NCBI GenBank assembly: GCA_005223045.1
Contig: NJBM01000029.1
Coordinates: forward strand, 1 to 54,725
Length of the DNA stretch: 54,725 bases
From: Planctomycetes bacterium B3_Pla
GTDB lineage: Bacteria > Planctomycetota > Phycisphaerae > Sedimentisphaerales > Anaerobacaceae
Direction of reading: 5' to 3'
The translations under genes were made by a program, and so were the position numbers. The first letter of the stretch is position 1. Every line of letters begins with the position of its first letter. Shown piece after piece: positions 24,362 to 33,758 of the stretch. Below the pieces are notes generated by a model, which worked only from the letters and a program-made list of their open reading frames with translations, ran no database searches and was not told the DNA's origin.

Positions 24362-25318
24362 ATGCTCAAGCTGTTCATGGAAAATGACATGGTAAATAAA
24401 CTTATTCTTGCAAGACATGAAACATTTCATCCCCGGCATGGATGGTTAAAAAAGGGTTTTGATTATGTAAAAAAGGACAATGATGTGTTTCGTCGCGATG
24501 ATGCTGCTGTAGTTCTCGGCGTAGGTAAGAATATGATTCGCGCCATGAAATATTGGTGTACCGCCTTCAAAGTGATTCAAGAAAAGTTGGAAGCCCCTAA
24601 GAATAGAACTCGTCCTTTGATACCAACTGAACTTGGGGAAGCACTTCTTTCTGATAAAGGGTGGGATCCATACCTCGAAGATCATGCTTCATTATGGTTA
24701 CTTCATTGGGAACTATTAAAAAAACCCAATCTGGCTACAGCATGGTATTTTACATTCAATGAGTTCCACTTGTCTGAATTCACAGCAGCTCATTTACATG
24801 AGGCTTTAGTTGAGTATATTTCCAAAACGTTTTCAGATATTACTATTACTGAGTCTTCTACTAAAAAAGATGTTAATACCATTTTTCGTATGTATGGAAA
24901 ACGAAGTATTTCCAAATCAAAAGTAATAGACGAAGAAAACATAAACTGCCCATTTGCTGAATTAGGCTTGATTGAAAAGATCGAGAATTCTAGCTATTAT
25001 ACCTTTAAAGTAGGAATGAAAAAGGGATTAGCTCCTTCAATAATTGTTGCAACATGTCTTGAATTCGCATCTTCCATCGAAGCAGGGGCTAGAACTATAA
25101 CTTTTTCGCGTTTGCTGTATGAACAGGGTAGCCCTGGTGTAATTTTTAAATTGTCTGAAAAAGATCTTTATGAGGCCATAGAAAAACTTGCAATGGTTTA
25201 CGATGATATAGCGCTTTCTGATAGTGCAGGTATCACACAACTATCTTATTTCCCTGATCCCCTAAAAGTATCTCGAAAGTTATTATCTGATTATTACGCA
25301 CAAACAAAGAAAAACTGA
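24362..25318 (+). CDS. sspB: SspB-like DUF4007 protein (DNA phosphorothioation)
   Basis: A 318-residue DUF4007 protein, recognised from the N-terminal ARHETFHPRHGWLKKGFDYV block and the overall helical build. In known Ssp systems SspB nicks DNA to open the site for single-strand sulfur incorporation by SspC and SspD. AGGAT precedes the ATG; an internal ATG at 24389 is possible. It is the first gene of an operon in the order sspB-sspC-sspD, with 30 bp to the next gene. No sspA cysteine desulfurase is present nearby, so a host desulfurase such as IscS would have to supply sulfur. The identification rests on family pattern plus gene order. Confidence 0.8.
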   Translation: MLKLFMENDMVNKLILARHETFHPRHGWLKKGFDYVKKDNDVFRRDDAAVVLGVGKNMIRAMKYWCTAFKVIQEKLEAPKNRTRPLIPTELGEALLSDKGWDPYLEDHASLWLLHWELLKKPNLATAWYFTFNEFHLSEFTAAHLHEALVEYISKTFSDITITESSTKKDVNTIFRMYGKRSISKSKVIDEENINCPFAELGLIEKIENSSYYTFKVGMKKGLAPSIIVATCLEFASSIEAGARTITFSRLLYEQGSPGVIFKLSEKDLYEAIEKLAMVYDDIALSDSAGITQLSYFPDPLKVSRKLLSDYYAQTKKN

Positions 25319-25348
25319 GGATAGTATTGTCTATACCAGGATGTTGCT

Positions 25349-28300
25349 ATGAGCAAGCTTTCAGATAAGATTTCAATCAAGCGAAGATATTCAAGATCGA
25401 TAAATCTTGAGCGTGACTTGCTGATGGCCGATAGCGTTCTTGGATATACACCTACTCCCAAGTCTACAGAGTGTCTCAATAGGATCTTAACGGCGATTAC
25501 AAATCCTCGATCTACAAGGGCATGGACATTGACTGGTGTCTATGGAACTGGCAAATCGAGTTTTGCTCATTTCTTAGCATCGTTATGTGCTGCTCACAAC
25601 GAACCTATTTATCAAAATGCTGTTAATATTATTGATGAAAACCCTGAATTTAGGAAATTGTTTAATGAACGTCTTACTCTTCTTCCAAAATCAGGCTTAA
25701 TTCGTGCTATAGCTACTGCCCAAGGTGAGCCTATATCCCATACAATTATCAGGGCACTTTCCAATGGAATATCTCAATCTACCTTTAAAGGACGGCGACC
25801 TGGTTCCCTATCTGAGATAAAAAATCTGATGAAGCAGATAGCTAAGGGGAAAAGTATTGATAGCAGCAAGGCTTTAGAATGTTTACATAGCTTAGCTAAA
25901 ACACATGAGATATTGATAATAATCGATGAATTAGGCAAGAATTTGGAGTTTGCAGCTTATGGCCACTCCAATGAGGACCTTTACCTCTTACAACAAATTG
26001 CAGAACTACCTTATGGCCCGGATGATCCAAAAGTTGTTTTTATTGGAATCCTGCACCAAGCTTTCACTGAATACGCAAACAACTTAACTCGTGCCCAACG
26101 AAATGAGTGGGGGAAGATTCAAGGTCGTTTTGAAGATATTCCATTCGCTGATTCTATTGCTGAGATGTTTCAATTGACTGGCAAAGCTATAGACCAAACA
26201 AAAGCTAAGGGTCTTAGAACATCAATCAGTCAATGGAGTAAAAAGTGGGCAACTGTTTTAAAGAAAGAGGAATACATAAATCCTAAGTATATAACATATA
26301 ACAATGTTGCAGCCGTTTTTCCTTTGCATCCAATTAGCGCTCTTGTTCTTCCAACTCTTTGTAATAGGTATGCACAAAACGACCGTTCTCTTTTTACTTT
26401 CTTGAGTAGCCATGAGCCGGATTCACTAACATCTTTCTTAAATGAAACAGAAAGCCGCAAGAAATTGAAAACCTTAAAGTTAGACCGTTTATATGATTAT
26501 TTTGTTGAGTCTACAGGATTGTTGTTATCTTCCAGGGTTCAAAATCAGCGATGGATAGAAATTCATGGACGTATCTCGGACGCAAGAAATATGGATGCGG
26601 ATTCACTTTCAGTTTTGAAAGCTATCGGTTTATTGAACTTGGTTTCACTTTCTGGCTCAATTAAGGCTACTTCCAAGTCAGTTATTTATGCATTATCAGA
26701 TTCTTTAGACGATAACAAAGAGATGTCGAAATGGAAGAGAATCATCAAGGATCTTTGCAAAAGAGGTTTTGTGACATGGAGGAAACAACTTGATGAACTT
26801 AGAATATGGGAAGGTTCTGATTTTGATATTGAAGAAGCAATCGAAGAAAATACCCCCTTGGACAAAGAAGATCTAGGTAAGTTGTTATCAGAGACTCACC
26901 CCCTAAGTCCTATTGTTATCCAGCGTCATTCGTACAAGACGGGCGCACTGCGATTTTTTGAGAGGCATTATATCGGTGGGCTTGATGATGTAAACAAAGT
27001 TGACATCACAGCATCTAATTGTGATGGTGTAATATGTCTATTGATCACAGAGGACACAATACCTGACAATATTAGTTGTAGATTTGTTAATGATCGACCT
27101 GTAGTAATTATACAACCGACGATTGATATTAAAATGCTTAGAAGAGCTTGCTTGGAATATGCGGCATTGAATAAGATCCAAAGGAACTGTCCAGAACTTC
27201 GGTCTGATGGTGTTGCTCGCCGTGAAGTTCGGTATCGAATAGTACAAGCTAAACAGATCCTAGACAATATCCTTCTCAAAGCTTTTGGCTTCAATGGTCA
27301 TCCTGCCAACTGTTGGATAGAAGGCCAACGTGAAATCATTCAAAATACCAAAGTGTTTAATTCTCGCATTTCTGATGTTTGTGATAAGGTTTACAAAAAA
27401 GGTTTGCGACTTTGGAACGAGCTTTTAAATAAGCAAAAGCTTAGTCCTCAAGGTGCTAAAGCAAGACGTATACTCGTTGCTGTAATGGCTTCTAATGAAG
27501 AAAAAGAACGACTATGTATTCAAGGAAATGGGCCCGAATATTGCATGTATGCTTCTATACTATCCAATACCGGTATCCATTCCTTCATTGATGGTGCTTG
27601 GCGTTTCGTTGCTCCACAAAAAAACTCTGGCGTCTTACAAGCTTGGCGAGCCATTGAAAGATTTTGCTTTTCTGCTCAGAAAAAATCTAAAGCTGTTGAT
27701 CAGCTCTACCAAGAATTAAGTATTCCACCCTATGGGATTAAAGAAGGTGCTATCCCAGTATTGCTTACAGCTTTTATTCTTGCGCACAAAGATGATATTG
27801 CCCTTTATTGTGACGGTACTTTCATCCCTGTTGTAAATTCATCCCACTGTGAAATACTTACCAAAAACCCAAAACGGTTTGCTGTAAAACATTTTGATTT
27901 CTCAGGTCTTAAAGCTGATGTGTTCAGAGAGCTTGAAAAAGTTGTTGGCAGTACACAGGACAAGAAAATAACTAAATTACGAAATTCTACACTGCTGACT
28001 ATTATAAAGCCCTTAGTAAAATTTATTTCAAGCCAACCTGCCTATACTATTAAGACCAAAAATCTTAGTCAAAAGGCTCTAAAGGTCAGAGATGTTTTGC
28101 TTACGGCGCGAGAACCAGACGTGCTCCTTTTTTGGAACCTACCTGAAGCCCTTGGGCTCGATCCTATTACTAACAAGAAAAAAACTAACACTAAAGAAGC
28201 AAAACAATTCAGATTACATCTTGTAGAAGCTTTAAAAGAAATTCAAAATAGCTATAATCTTCTTCTGGAGAAATGTCGTGAACTACTCTACGAGGCCTTT

Positions 28301-28837
28301 TCGGTGAGAGGGGACAGAGATAATCTTCGAGAAGACCTTAGGGTTCGCGCAAGATACCTATCGACTTGTATAGAACCTCAATTAAAAAGATTCATTATAG
28401 CAGCTATGAATAACCAGAAGGATGAAAAGGCTTGGCTCGAAGCTATTCTGATGGTTGTAGCCGATAAACCAGTAGAGTCTTGGACAGACATTAATGTTAC
28501 AGAATTTGAGCTCAATCTAATGAGCATTGCAAGAAGATTTAGAAATCTTGAGGCATTACTTAGCCGTGTACATTCTCTTGAACTTGCCGATGGTTTTGTA
28601 GCAAAACAAATAACTGTCACACACGCCGATGGTGAAGAGATTAACGAAGTAGTCTGGATGAATCTAAAAGCTCAATCGAAAATCAATGAAATAGTAGATG
28701 AACTTTTTGATAAGTATGATATGGAAAAAGATGAAGAGAAATTGCAATCAATTATCTGTGCTATTTCTGAACGGTTATTTTTAAGTAAATCTGAAGCTAG
28801 CACAGTGTTTGAACAGAAAAAGTACAAGGGAAATTAA
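25349..28837 (+). CDS. sspC: SspC-like large ATPase (DNA phosphorothioation)
   Basis: A 1162-residue ATPase with a Walker A loop GVYGTGKSSFAHFLASL near residues 62-78 and Walker B ILIIIDELGKNLE near 190-202. The long remainder lacks recognisable nuclease motifs and has the mixed helical build of the large ATPases in phosphorothioation and BREX-type loci. In Ssp systems SspC provides the ATPase function that works with SspB and SspD on DNA. AGGAT lies before the start, and its stop is two bases before the sspD start codon. The gene is AT-rich with many lysines, unlike the core genes on the right. Confidence 0.78.
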   Translation: MSKLSDKISIKRRYSRSINLERDLLMADSVLGYTPTPKSTECLNRILTAITNPRSTRAWTLTGVYGTGKSSFAHFLASLCAAHNEPIYQNAVNIIDENPEFRKLFNERLTLLPKSGLIRAIATAQGEPISHTIIRALSNGISQSTFKGRRPGSLSEIKNLMKQIAKGKSIDSSKALECLHSLAKTHEILIIIDELGKNLEFAAYGHSNEDLYLLQQIAELPYGPDDPKVVFIGILHQAFTEYANNLTRAQRNEWGKIQGRFEDIPFADSIAEMFQLTGKAIDQTKAKGLRTSISQWSKKWATVLKKEEYINPKYITYNNVAAVFPLHPISALVLPTLCNRYAQNDRSLFTFLSSHEPDSLTSFLNETESRKKLKTLKLDRLYDYFVESTGLLLSSRVQNQRWIEIHGRISDARNMDADSLSVLKAIGLLNLVSLSGSIKATSKSVIYALSDSLDDNKEMSKWKRIIKDLCKRGFVTWRKQLDELRIWEGSDFDIEEAIEENTPLDKEDLGKLLSETHPLSPIVIQRHSYKTGALRFFERHYIGGLDDVNKVDITASNCDGVICLLITEDTIPDNISCRFVNDRPVVIIQPTIDIKMLRRACLEYAALNKIQRNCPELRSDGVARREVRYRIVQAKQILDNILLKAFGFNGHPANCWIEGQREIIQNTKVFNSRISDVCDKVYKKGLRLWNELLNKQKLSPQGAKARRILVAVMASNEEKERLCIQGNGPEYCMYASILSNTGIHSFIDGAWRFVAPQKNSGVLQAWRAIERFCFSAQKKSKAVDQLYQELSIPPYGIKEGAIPVLLTAFILAHKDDIALYCDGTFIPVVNSSHCEILTKNPKRFAVKHFDFSGLKADVFRELEKVVGSTQDKKITKLRNSTLLTIIKPLVKFISSQPAYTIKTKNLSQKALKVRDVLLTAREPDVLLFWNLPEALGLDPITNKKKTNTKEAKQFRLHLVEALKEIQNSYNLLLEKCRELLYEAFSVRGDRDNLREDLRVRARYLSTCIEPQLKRFIIAAMNNQKDEKAWLEAILMVVADKPVESWTDINVTEFELNLMSIARRFRNLEALLSRVHSLELADGFVAKQITVTHADGEEINEVVWMNLKAQSKINEIVDELFDKYDMEKDEEKLQSIICAISERLFLSKSEASTVFEQKKYKGN

Positions 28838-28839
28838 AT

Positions 28840-29640
28840 ATGCCTAAAAGCAAAGTTCGGCACATACTAGGGCTGTCGGGTGGAAAAGACAGCGCTGCTC
28901 TTGCCGTATATCTTCATGATAGAATTCCAGAGATGGAATATTTCTTCTGCGACACACACAAAGAACTTCCAGAGACGTATGAGTTTCTTGAACGCCTGAA
29001 AGCCCGTTTAGGCATACAAATCAAATACTTAGAAGCTGATCGAGGTTTTGATTATTGGTTAGAAATGTTAGGCGGTTACTTACCGACTCCAAAGGCAAGA
29101 TGGTGCACAAAAAATCTAAAGATTATTCCAATGGAGCAATTCATTTGTGATGACAAAGCCATAAGTTATGTTGGCATTAGGGCAGATGAGAATCGTGATG
29201 GCTATATTTCGAGAAGACCAAATATTAAAGCTGTTTTTCCCTTTAAAAAAGACGGTTTAGTTAAAAGTGATATAATTCAGATACTAGAGGATAGTGGTAT
29301 AGGCATGCCTAGCTACTACAACTGGCGCTCTCGTTCAGGTTGTTACTTTTGTTTCTTCCAGCGAAAATATGAATGGCTGATGTTGTCTGAAAAACATCCA
29401 GATTATTTTGCTAAAGCAATCGAATATGAAGAGAATCACAAAGATGGAAGGACCTTTACCTGGAACGAAGGTGAGCGGCTGCTAGATCTTGTCAAACGTA
29501 AAGATGACATAATCCGTCGGCACGAGGAGTATATGGAGCGAGAGAAACAAAACGCGCCAGAAAAACCTTTAGCGGAAGTCTTAGCTGATGTATTAGATTC
29601 ACAGGATACGGCAGAGCCGTGTTTTATTTGTCAGTTATAA
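28840..29640 (+). CDS. sspD: SspD-like PAPS reductase-family sulfur transferase
   Basis: A 266-residue ATP pyrophosphatase of the PAPS reductase/DndC family. The PP-loop LSGGKDSAALAVYL is at about residues 9-22, followed by EYFFCDTHKELPETYEFL. Cysteines at C89 (RWCTKN), C168-x2-C171 (SGCYFCFF) and C261-x2-C264 at the C-terminus could bind an iron-sulfur cluster or relay sulfur. In phosphorothioation this enzyme activates the DNA backbone phosphate with ATP and transfers sulfur. It starts two bases after the sspC stop, so translation is coupled. It could be mistaken for an assimilatory reductase, but the operon context rules that out. Confidence 0.82.
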   Translation: MPKSKVRHILGLSGGKDSAALAVYLHDRIPEMEYFFCDTHKELPETYEFLERLKARLGIQIKYLEADRGFDYWLEMLGGYLPTPKARWCTKNLKIIPMEQFICDDKAISYVGIRADENRDGYISRRPNIKAVFPFKKDGLVKSDIIQILEDSGIGMPSYYNWRSRSGCYFCFFQRKYEWLMLSEKHPDYFAKAIEYEENHKDGRTFTWNEGERLLDLVKRKDDIIRRHEEYMEREKQNAPEKPLAEVLADVLDSQDTAEPCFICQL

Positions 29641-29698
29641 GATTCACCCTGCGAGAAAACTGAAAAACAACAAACAACAAGTAATATGGAGGTTAAAA

Positions 29699-31387
29699 AT
29701 GGACGTAAGATTAGTTAATGATAGCACAGCTATTCTTTCGATGCGTGAATCTGATTTTGATGCATATAGTGCTTATGGTGAAGTTGTTGATAATTCAATA
29801 CAAGCAAATGCTCAAAATATTAAGGTACGAATATTTTCTCAAGGCGGGACAAGAGGCCCTGATATTATTGAAAAAATCGCTTTTGGAGATGATGGCGATG
29901 GAATGACTCCAGACATATTACACCATTGTCTTCAGCTGGGTTATTCGACTCGATTTGATGACCGATCAGGAATAGGGCGTTTTGGAGTCGGCATGAAGTT
30001 AGCTGCTATAAATCAATGTAAAAGGGTAGAGATACATTCTAAAACTATTGAAGGAAAGTGGCTATGGACATATATAGATTTAGATGAGATATCTAATGAT
30101 CCACCTAAACTGTCGACAATTCCTGAGCCGACTGAAAAATCTTTACCAGCTGATTGCAAGGATCTCGTAGGTAAAGAAAAAGGAACGTTGGTTATTTGGA
30201 GCAAGTATGATAGGCAACCCGCATCGACCTCAGATATGATCCCCGAAATGCATGTGTGGTTTGGAAGGACATATCGTTATTTTATTTGGGATGGGATTAT
30301 TATTGAGTTAGATCAAAATTTAGTTAAGGCGATCGACCCTCTTTATGTTTGTACAGAAAACACAATATTCCCTCAAGATCCCTCTGCAAAAGAATATGAG
30401 CCAATGAAATTCATGTGGCCGATCCATTCTGTGGGCATAGATCAACAAGATAGAGAAAAATCTGAAATTACAGTCAAAATGAGTTTAATTGATGAATCAT
30501 TACGTCCTAATCAAGGCGCAGGTAATGCTAAATCAACAACGGATAGATTCATACACATGAATCAGGGCGTATCGATACTCAGAAATCGGCGTGAAGTGTT
30601 TTATGGCCATATTTCCTATTGGCCAGGGAAAGGTAAGGATCCATGGTTTAGTGAAATTGATCGTTGGTGGGGATGTGAGATTTCTTTCAACGCCGTACTA
30701 GATAGAGCCTTTACTGTAAAAAATATTAAGCGAGGAGCAGTGCCCATAACTGAACTCAAAAAAACGATACATAAATTGATTGCTCCGACAAGACAGACAT
30801 GTCTTGATAAGATTAGGGAAGTCTGGAGTGAAGCAAAGCAAAAGAAAAGAGAAGAAGAAAAAGCAAAAACAGAAGAGTTATCGACTGGCCATGAAGATGC
30901 TGAAAAAATTGCAGATAAAGCTCCAGTTGACAAAAGTGCCATAGACAAAGATGTTGATTTTGATGATGCGGCACAACGATTAGTTGAAGAAATCAAAAGG
31001 AATCAATCAGAAGAGAAAAAGGCAGCATGGATAGCAAAATGGAAAAGCCAACCTTTTACAATTGAAGACGACCGATGGAGAGGGCCAGCTTTTATTGAAG
31101 CAGTTCATCTCGGAGGTTGTGACGTAATTAAATATAATTTGACTCATCCATTTTTTAAAAAGATTAATGAAATAATAGAGTCTCTTGAAGAGAAAACCGA
31201 AGAATATGAAAATGCTATTAAGTTAAAACAGCTCATAGACTTACTTCTTATATCATACTCTAAAGCAGAAGCAAAATTTGAGCCCGATACAACTTTTACA
31301 GCGAAACAGTTTGTTGAGAACATGAGCCTTAATTGGGGGCAGTATCTTAGTATCTATTTAGGAACATGGCAACAGGAGGGCGAATAA
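29699..31387 (+). CDS. sspF: HSP90-like (GHKL) ATPase, candidate SspF
   Basis: A 562-residue protein with a GHKL ATPase domain: N box YGEVVDNSIQANAQ (about 27-40), FGDDGDGMTPDILHHCL (G1) and GIGRFGVGMKLAA (G2). MORC and type-II topoisomerase-like ATPases in defence loci share this arrangement. A lysine/glutamate coiled coil (about 360-440) leads to a C-terminal domain that resembles the product of the next gene. GGAGG lies six bases before the ATG. Third-party knowledge: sspBCD-sspFGH cassettes pair the modification genes with three restriction genes, and this gene and the two after it fit that set by position. Assignment of F, G and H to the individual genes is by order only. Confidence 0.6.
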   Translation: MDVRLVNDSTAILSMRESDFDAYSAYGEVVDNSIQANAQNIKVRIFSQGGTRGPDIIEKIAFGDDGDGMTPDILHHCLQLGYSTRFDDRSGIGRFGVGMKLAAINQCKRVEIHSKTIEGKWLWTYIDLDEISNDPPKLSTIPEPTEKSLPADCKDLVGKEKGTLVIWSKYDRQPASTSDMIPEMHVWFGRTYRYFIWDGIIIELDQNLVKAIDPLYVCTENTIFPQDPSAKEYEPMKFMWPIHSVGIDQQDREKSEITVKMSLIDESLRPNQGAGNAKSTTDRFIHMNQGVSILRNRREVFYGHISYWPGKGKDPWFSEIDRWWGCEISFNAVLDRAFTVKNIKRGAVPITELKKTIHKLIAPTRQTCLDKIREVWSEAKQKKREEEKAKTEELSTGHEDAEKIADKAPVDKSAIDKDVDFDDAAQRLVEEIKRNQSEEKKAAWIAKWKSQPFTIEDDRWRGPAFIEAVHLGGCDVIKYNLTHPFFKKINEIIESLEEKTEEYENAIKLKQLIDLLLISYSKAEAKFEPDTTFTAKQFVENMSLNWGQYLSIYLGTWQQEGE

Positions 31388-32034
31388 TGAGTGCTGATAG
31401 TGTAATTGCCTCTGCTGGAAGTAAACATAATATGCTAGTGTTTACGCTTAAGGAGTATAAAGGGGTTCGTACATTTGATATTCGAAAGCATTACGTTGAT
31501 AAGAAAACAAATGATCTTCTACCAACAAAAAAAGGGATCACTGTAACATCAAATTCATTTGATGTTCTCAAGGAAGTAATCGATGAGCAACATGATAAAA
31601 TAAAACAATGGCTCTCGCCTATTGACGATTTCGTAAATGAAATAAAAAAACAAAAAGAATTGGAAAACGAATACGTTGATATTGCTAAATTTAACGATCG
31701 TGATTATCAGGTGCAAGAGTCCTCTTGGAAAAGTCCAGAGTTTTTTCAGGTTATTGCAGAGGGTGGCATAGATCGGCTTGTACTCAATGAAAAACACCCT
31801 TGGATAAAAACATTTATTCACATCCAGAAGGAGATTAAAAAGATAGATAATGTAGAAGAAATGCAAATGCTTGTGAGTCAACTTCTACGGCTTTTAATGA
31901 ATCTACTCATATCTTTTGGAAGGGCGAGACATCTATGCGAAGGAGCTGGCGGTTCTTATGCAGAGATTCTTATTGATTCTGTAATGTTTAATTGGGGCAT
32001 ATTTCTTGGCACCTATTCAAATGATGAGGGATAA
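31387..32034 (+). CDS. sspG: Candidate SspG, related to the C-terminus of the upstream ATPase
   Basis: A 215-residue protein of unknown fold. The ATG at 31387 overlaps the previous stop by one base (TAATG) and has GGAGG upstream; the longer frame from 31366 is rejected. Its second half parallels the C-terminus of the preceding GHKL ATPase: ESSWKSPEFFQVIAEGG against DDRWRGPAFIEAVHLGG, and MFNWGIFLGTY against SLNWGQYLSIYLGT. The two therefore share a domain, probably by duplication, and may contact each other or a common partner. It abuts the helicase gene directly, which argues for a stable complex of the three. No catalytic motif was seen. Confidence 0.55.
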   Translation: MSADSVIASAGSKHNMLVFTLKEYKGVRTFDIRKHYVDKKTNDLLPTKKGITVTSNSFDVLKEVIDEQHDKIKQWLSPIDDFVNEIKKQKELENEYVDIAKFNDRDYQVQESSWKSPEFFQVIAEGGIDRLVLNEKHPWIKTFIHIQKEIKKIDNVEEMQMLVSQLLRLLMNLLISFGRARHLCEGAGGSYAEILIDSVMFNWGIFLGTYSNDEG

Positions 32035-33675
32035 ATGATTCTTGACTATCTTCCAAGTAGAGACCTTCAGGCTGGCGTGGGTGGTGAATTAATTCAAAGG
32101 CTGGAAGTCATCCTACCTAACTTATCGCCAGATGATTTTGACCCGACGATGATTTATCAGAAAGATCTGCTTATAAAGATTCTGAACTCATTTTCACCTT
32201 CCCAGCGTTTACGAGATGCTGAATTTAGACATACTTTACTTAATTCGGTGCCTAAAGACGTTTTGAATGAAATAAGCCAGGCCACAGGAGTTGGTTCAGT
32301 GCAAGATAATTTCAACGTCCTTGTTCAAAAACTTGTCCGGAAGGGCTGGAGCGATCTCGATTATTGCAAATCCTTTATTGAAGCAACAGGACTTTCAAAA
32401 GCATTTATGCCTCTGAAAGAAAGCCCCCTACAATATGAGGAGTTGTGTCAACGTAGCTTGTGGCCATACAAAAGACTTAAGGATTATCAATATGACGTTT
32501 ACAGGAAAGCTCACGAGAAGTTAAACATCCCGCGGTCTCGATTTGTGATTCAAATGCCGACTGGTTCAGGAAAAACTCGCACTGCAATGGAGATTATAGC
32601 TGAATTTCTCAATAATTCTCCCATTGATGCTGTTGTGATTTGGCTTGCTCACTCGGAAGAGCTATGTGAGCAGTGCATTGAGTGTTTTAGTGATGTATGG
32701 CAGCATATCGGTGAACGTGATATAAAATTATTTCGTTGCTGGGGCAATACACCTGGTTTTCCGTCACAAGGAGAAGGGACACTTTTTATTGTAGGAGGAT
32801 TTCAGAAACTTTATAACATTTTGACGAATAATCCCGAGAATATCATGGCTCTCAATTCTCGAACAAGATTATTAGTTGTTGACGAAGCTCATAAGGTTTT
32901 AGCGCCAACATATCAAGCAATAACTATGAGCCTGATAGGTGATGATACCAAGGTCGTTGGTTTGACGGCTACACCAGGACGTAGTGCTTACAATGCAGAT
33001 GAAAATGTTCAGCTATCAGAATTCTTTTTTAATGATATGGTAGGACTAAAGCCACCAACAAATGAAACCGTCTTTTCATATCTTCGAAATAAAGGAGTCC
33101 TCTCACGAGTTATTAGGCAACCACTACAAATTAGTACGACACATGAATTAAATAGGAGACAAATTCAATATTTAGAAGAGAAGTTTGACTTTCCACCGGG
33201 TTTCCTTAAGAACCTTGCAAAAGATGATATTCGTAACCTCGAGATTATAAAGTGTCTTCAGGAAGAATGTGCGGCCGGAAGTAGAATACTCTTTTTTGGA
33301 TGTTCAGTTGAGCACTCTAAGTTTATTTGCGCGCTTCTTGTGTTTTTTTATATTAACGCAGCTCATATAGATGGCTCTACTCCTCGTGGTGAGCGTTTGC
33401 ATGTTATTAGTGCCTTTAAAAGAGGAGAAATTCAAGTGCTGTGTAATTATGGTGTTTTGTCAACAGGTTTTGATGCACCTAAAACAGACGTTGTTTTTAT
33501 AGCCCGCCCTACAAGTTCAATTGTTTTATACAGCCAGATGGTTGGGCGAGGGCTCCGTGGACCTGCAATCGGTGGAACTGCCCATTGTAAAGTGATTGAT
33601 GTGATTGACAATATTACTAACTTGCCTGAAGCAAACAGGATTTATAGCTACTTTGATGAATATTGGTCTTCGTAA
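32035..33675 (+). CDS. sspH: DEAD/DEAH superfamily 2 helicase, candidate SspH
   Basis: A 546-residue helicase. Walker A MPTGSGKTRTAMEI is at about residues 172-185, VVDEAH at about 281-286, and GLTATPGR at about 305. The second domain carries RILFFGCSVEHS, LSTGFDAPKTDVVFIARPT and QMVGRGLRG (motifs V and VI). Residues 1-150 form an N-terminal helical domain that may bind partners. It starts immediately after the previous stop (TAA-ATG) with AGGGA upstream. It ends the operon, and presumably drives DNA attack on unmodified phage DNA together with the two previous products. The helicase call is firm; the name SspH is by gene order. Confidence 0.68.
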   Translation: MILDYLPSRDLQAGVGGELIQRLEVILPNLSPDDFDPTMIYQKDLLIKILNSFSPSQRLRDAEFRHTLLNSVPKDVLNEISQATGVGSVQDNFNVLVQKLVRKGWSDLDYCKSFIEATGLSKAFMPLKESPLQYEELCQRSLWPYKRLKDYQYDVYRKAHEKLNIPRSRFVIQMPTGSGKTRTAMEIIAEFLNNSPIDAVVIWLAHSEELCEQCIECFSDVWQHIGERDIKLFRCWGNTPGFPSQGEGTLFIVGGFQKLYNILTNNPENIMALNSRTRLLVVDEAHKVLAPTYQAITMSLIGDDTKVVGLTATPGRSAYNADENVQLSEFFFNDMVGLKPPTNETVFSYLRNKGVLSRVIRQPLQISTTHELNRRQIQYLEEKFDFPPGFLKNLAKDDIRNLEIIKCLQEECAAGSRILFFGCSVEHSKFICALLVFFYINAAHIDGSTPRGERLHVISAFKRGEIQVLCNYGVLSTGFDAPKTDVVFIARPTSSIVLYSQMVGRGLRGPAIGGTAHCKVIDVIDNITNLPEANRIYSYFDEYWSS

Positions 33676-33735
33676 AAAGTTTTTCATTTATTTAGAACTG
33701 CATTAAGACATTAAGTTATCAGCACTTGTTTGAAA

Positions 33736-33749
33736 ACCCTAAATAGGGT
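33736..33749. repeat. Small palindrome ACCCTA-AA-TAGGGT
   Basis: A perfect 6-bp inverted repeat ten bases before the GTG start of the next gene. It may be an operator or a hairpin affecting translation of that gene. Confidence 0.4.
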
Positions 33750-33758
33750 AAGAATATT

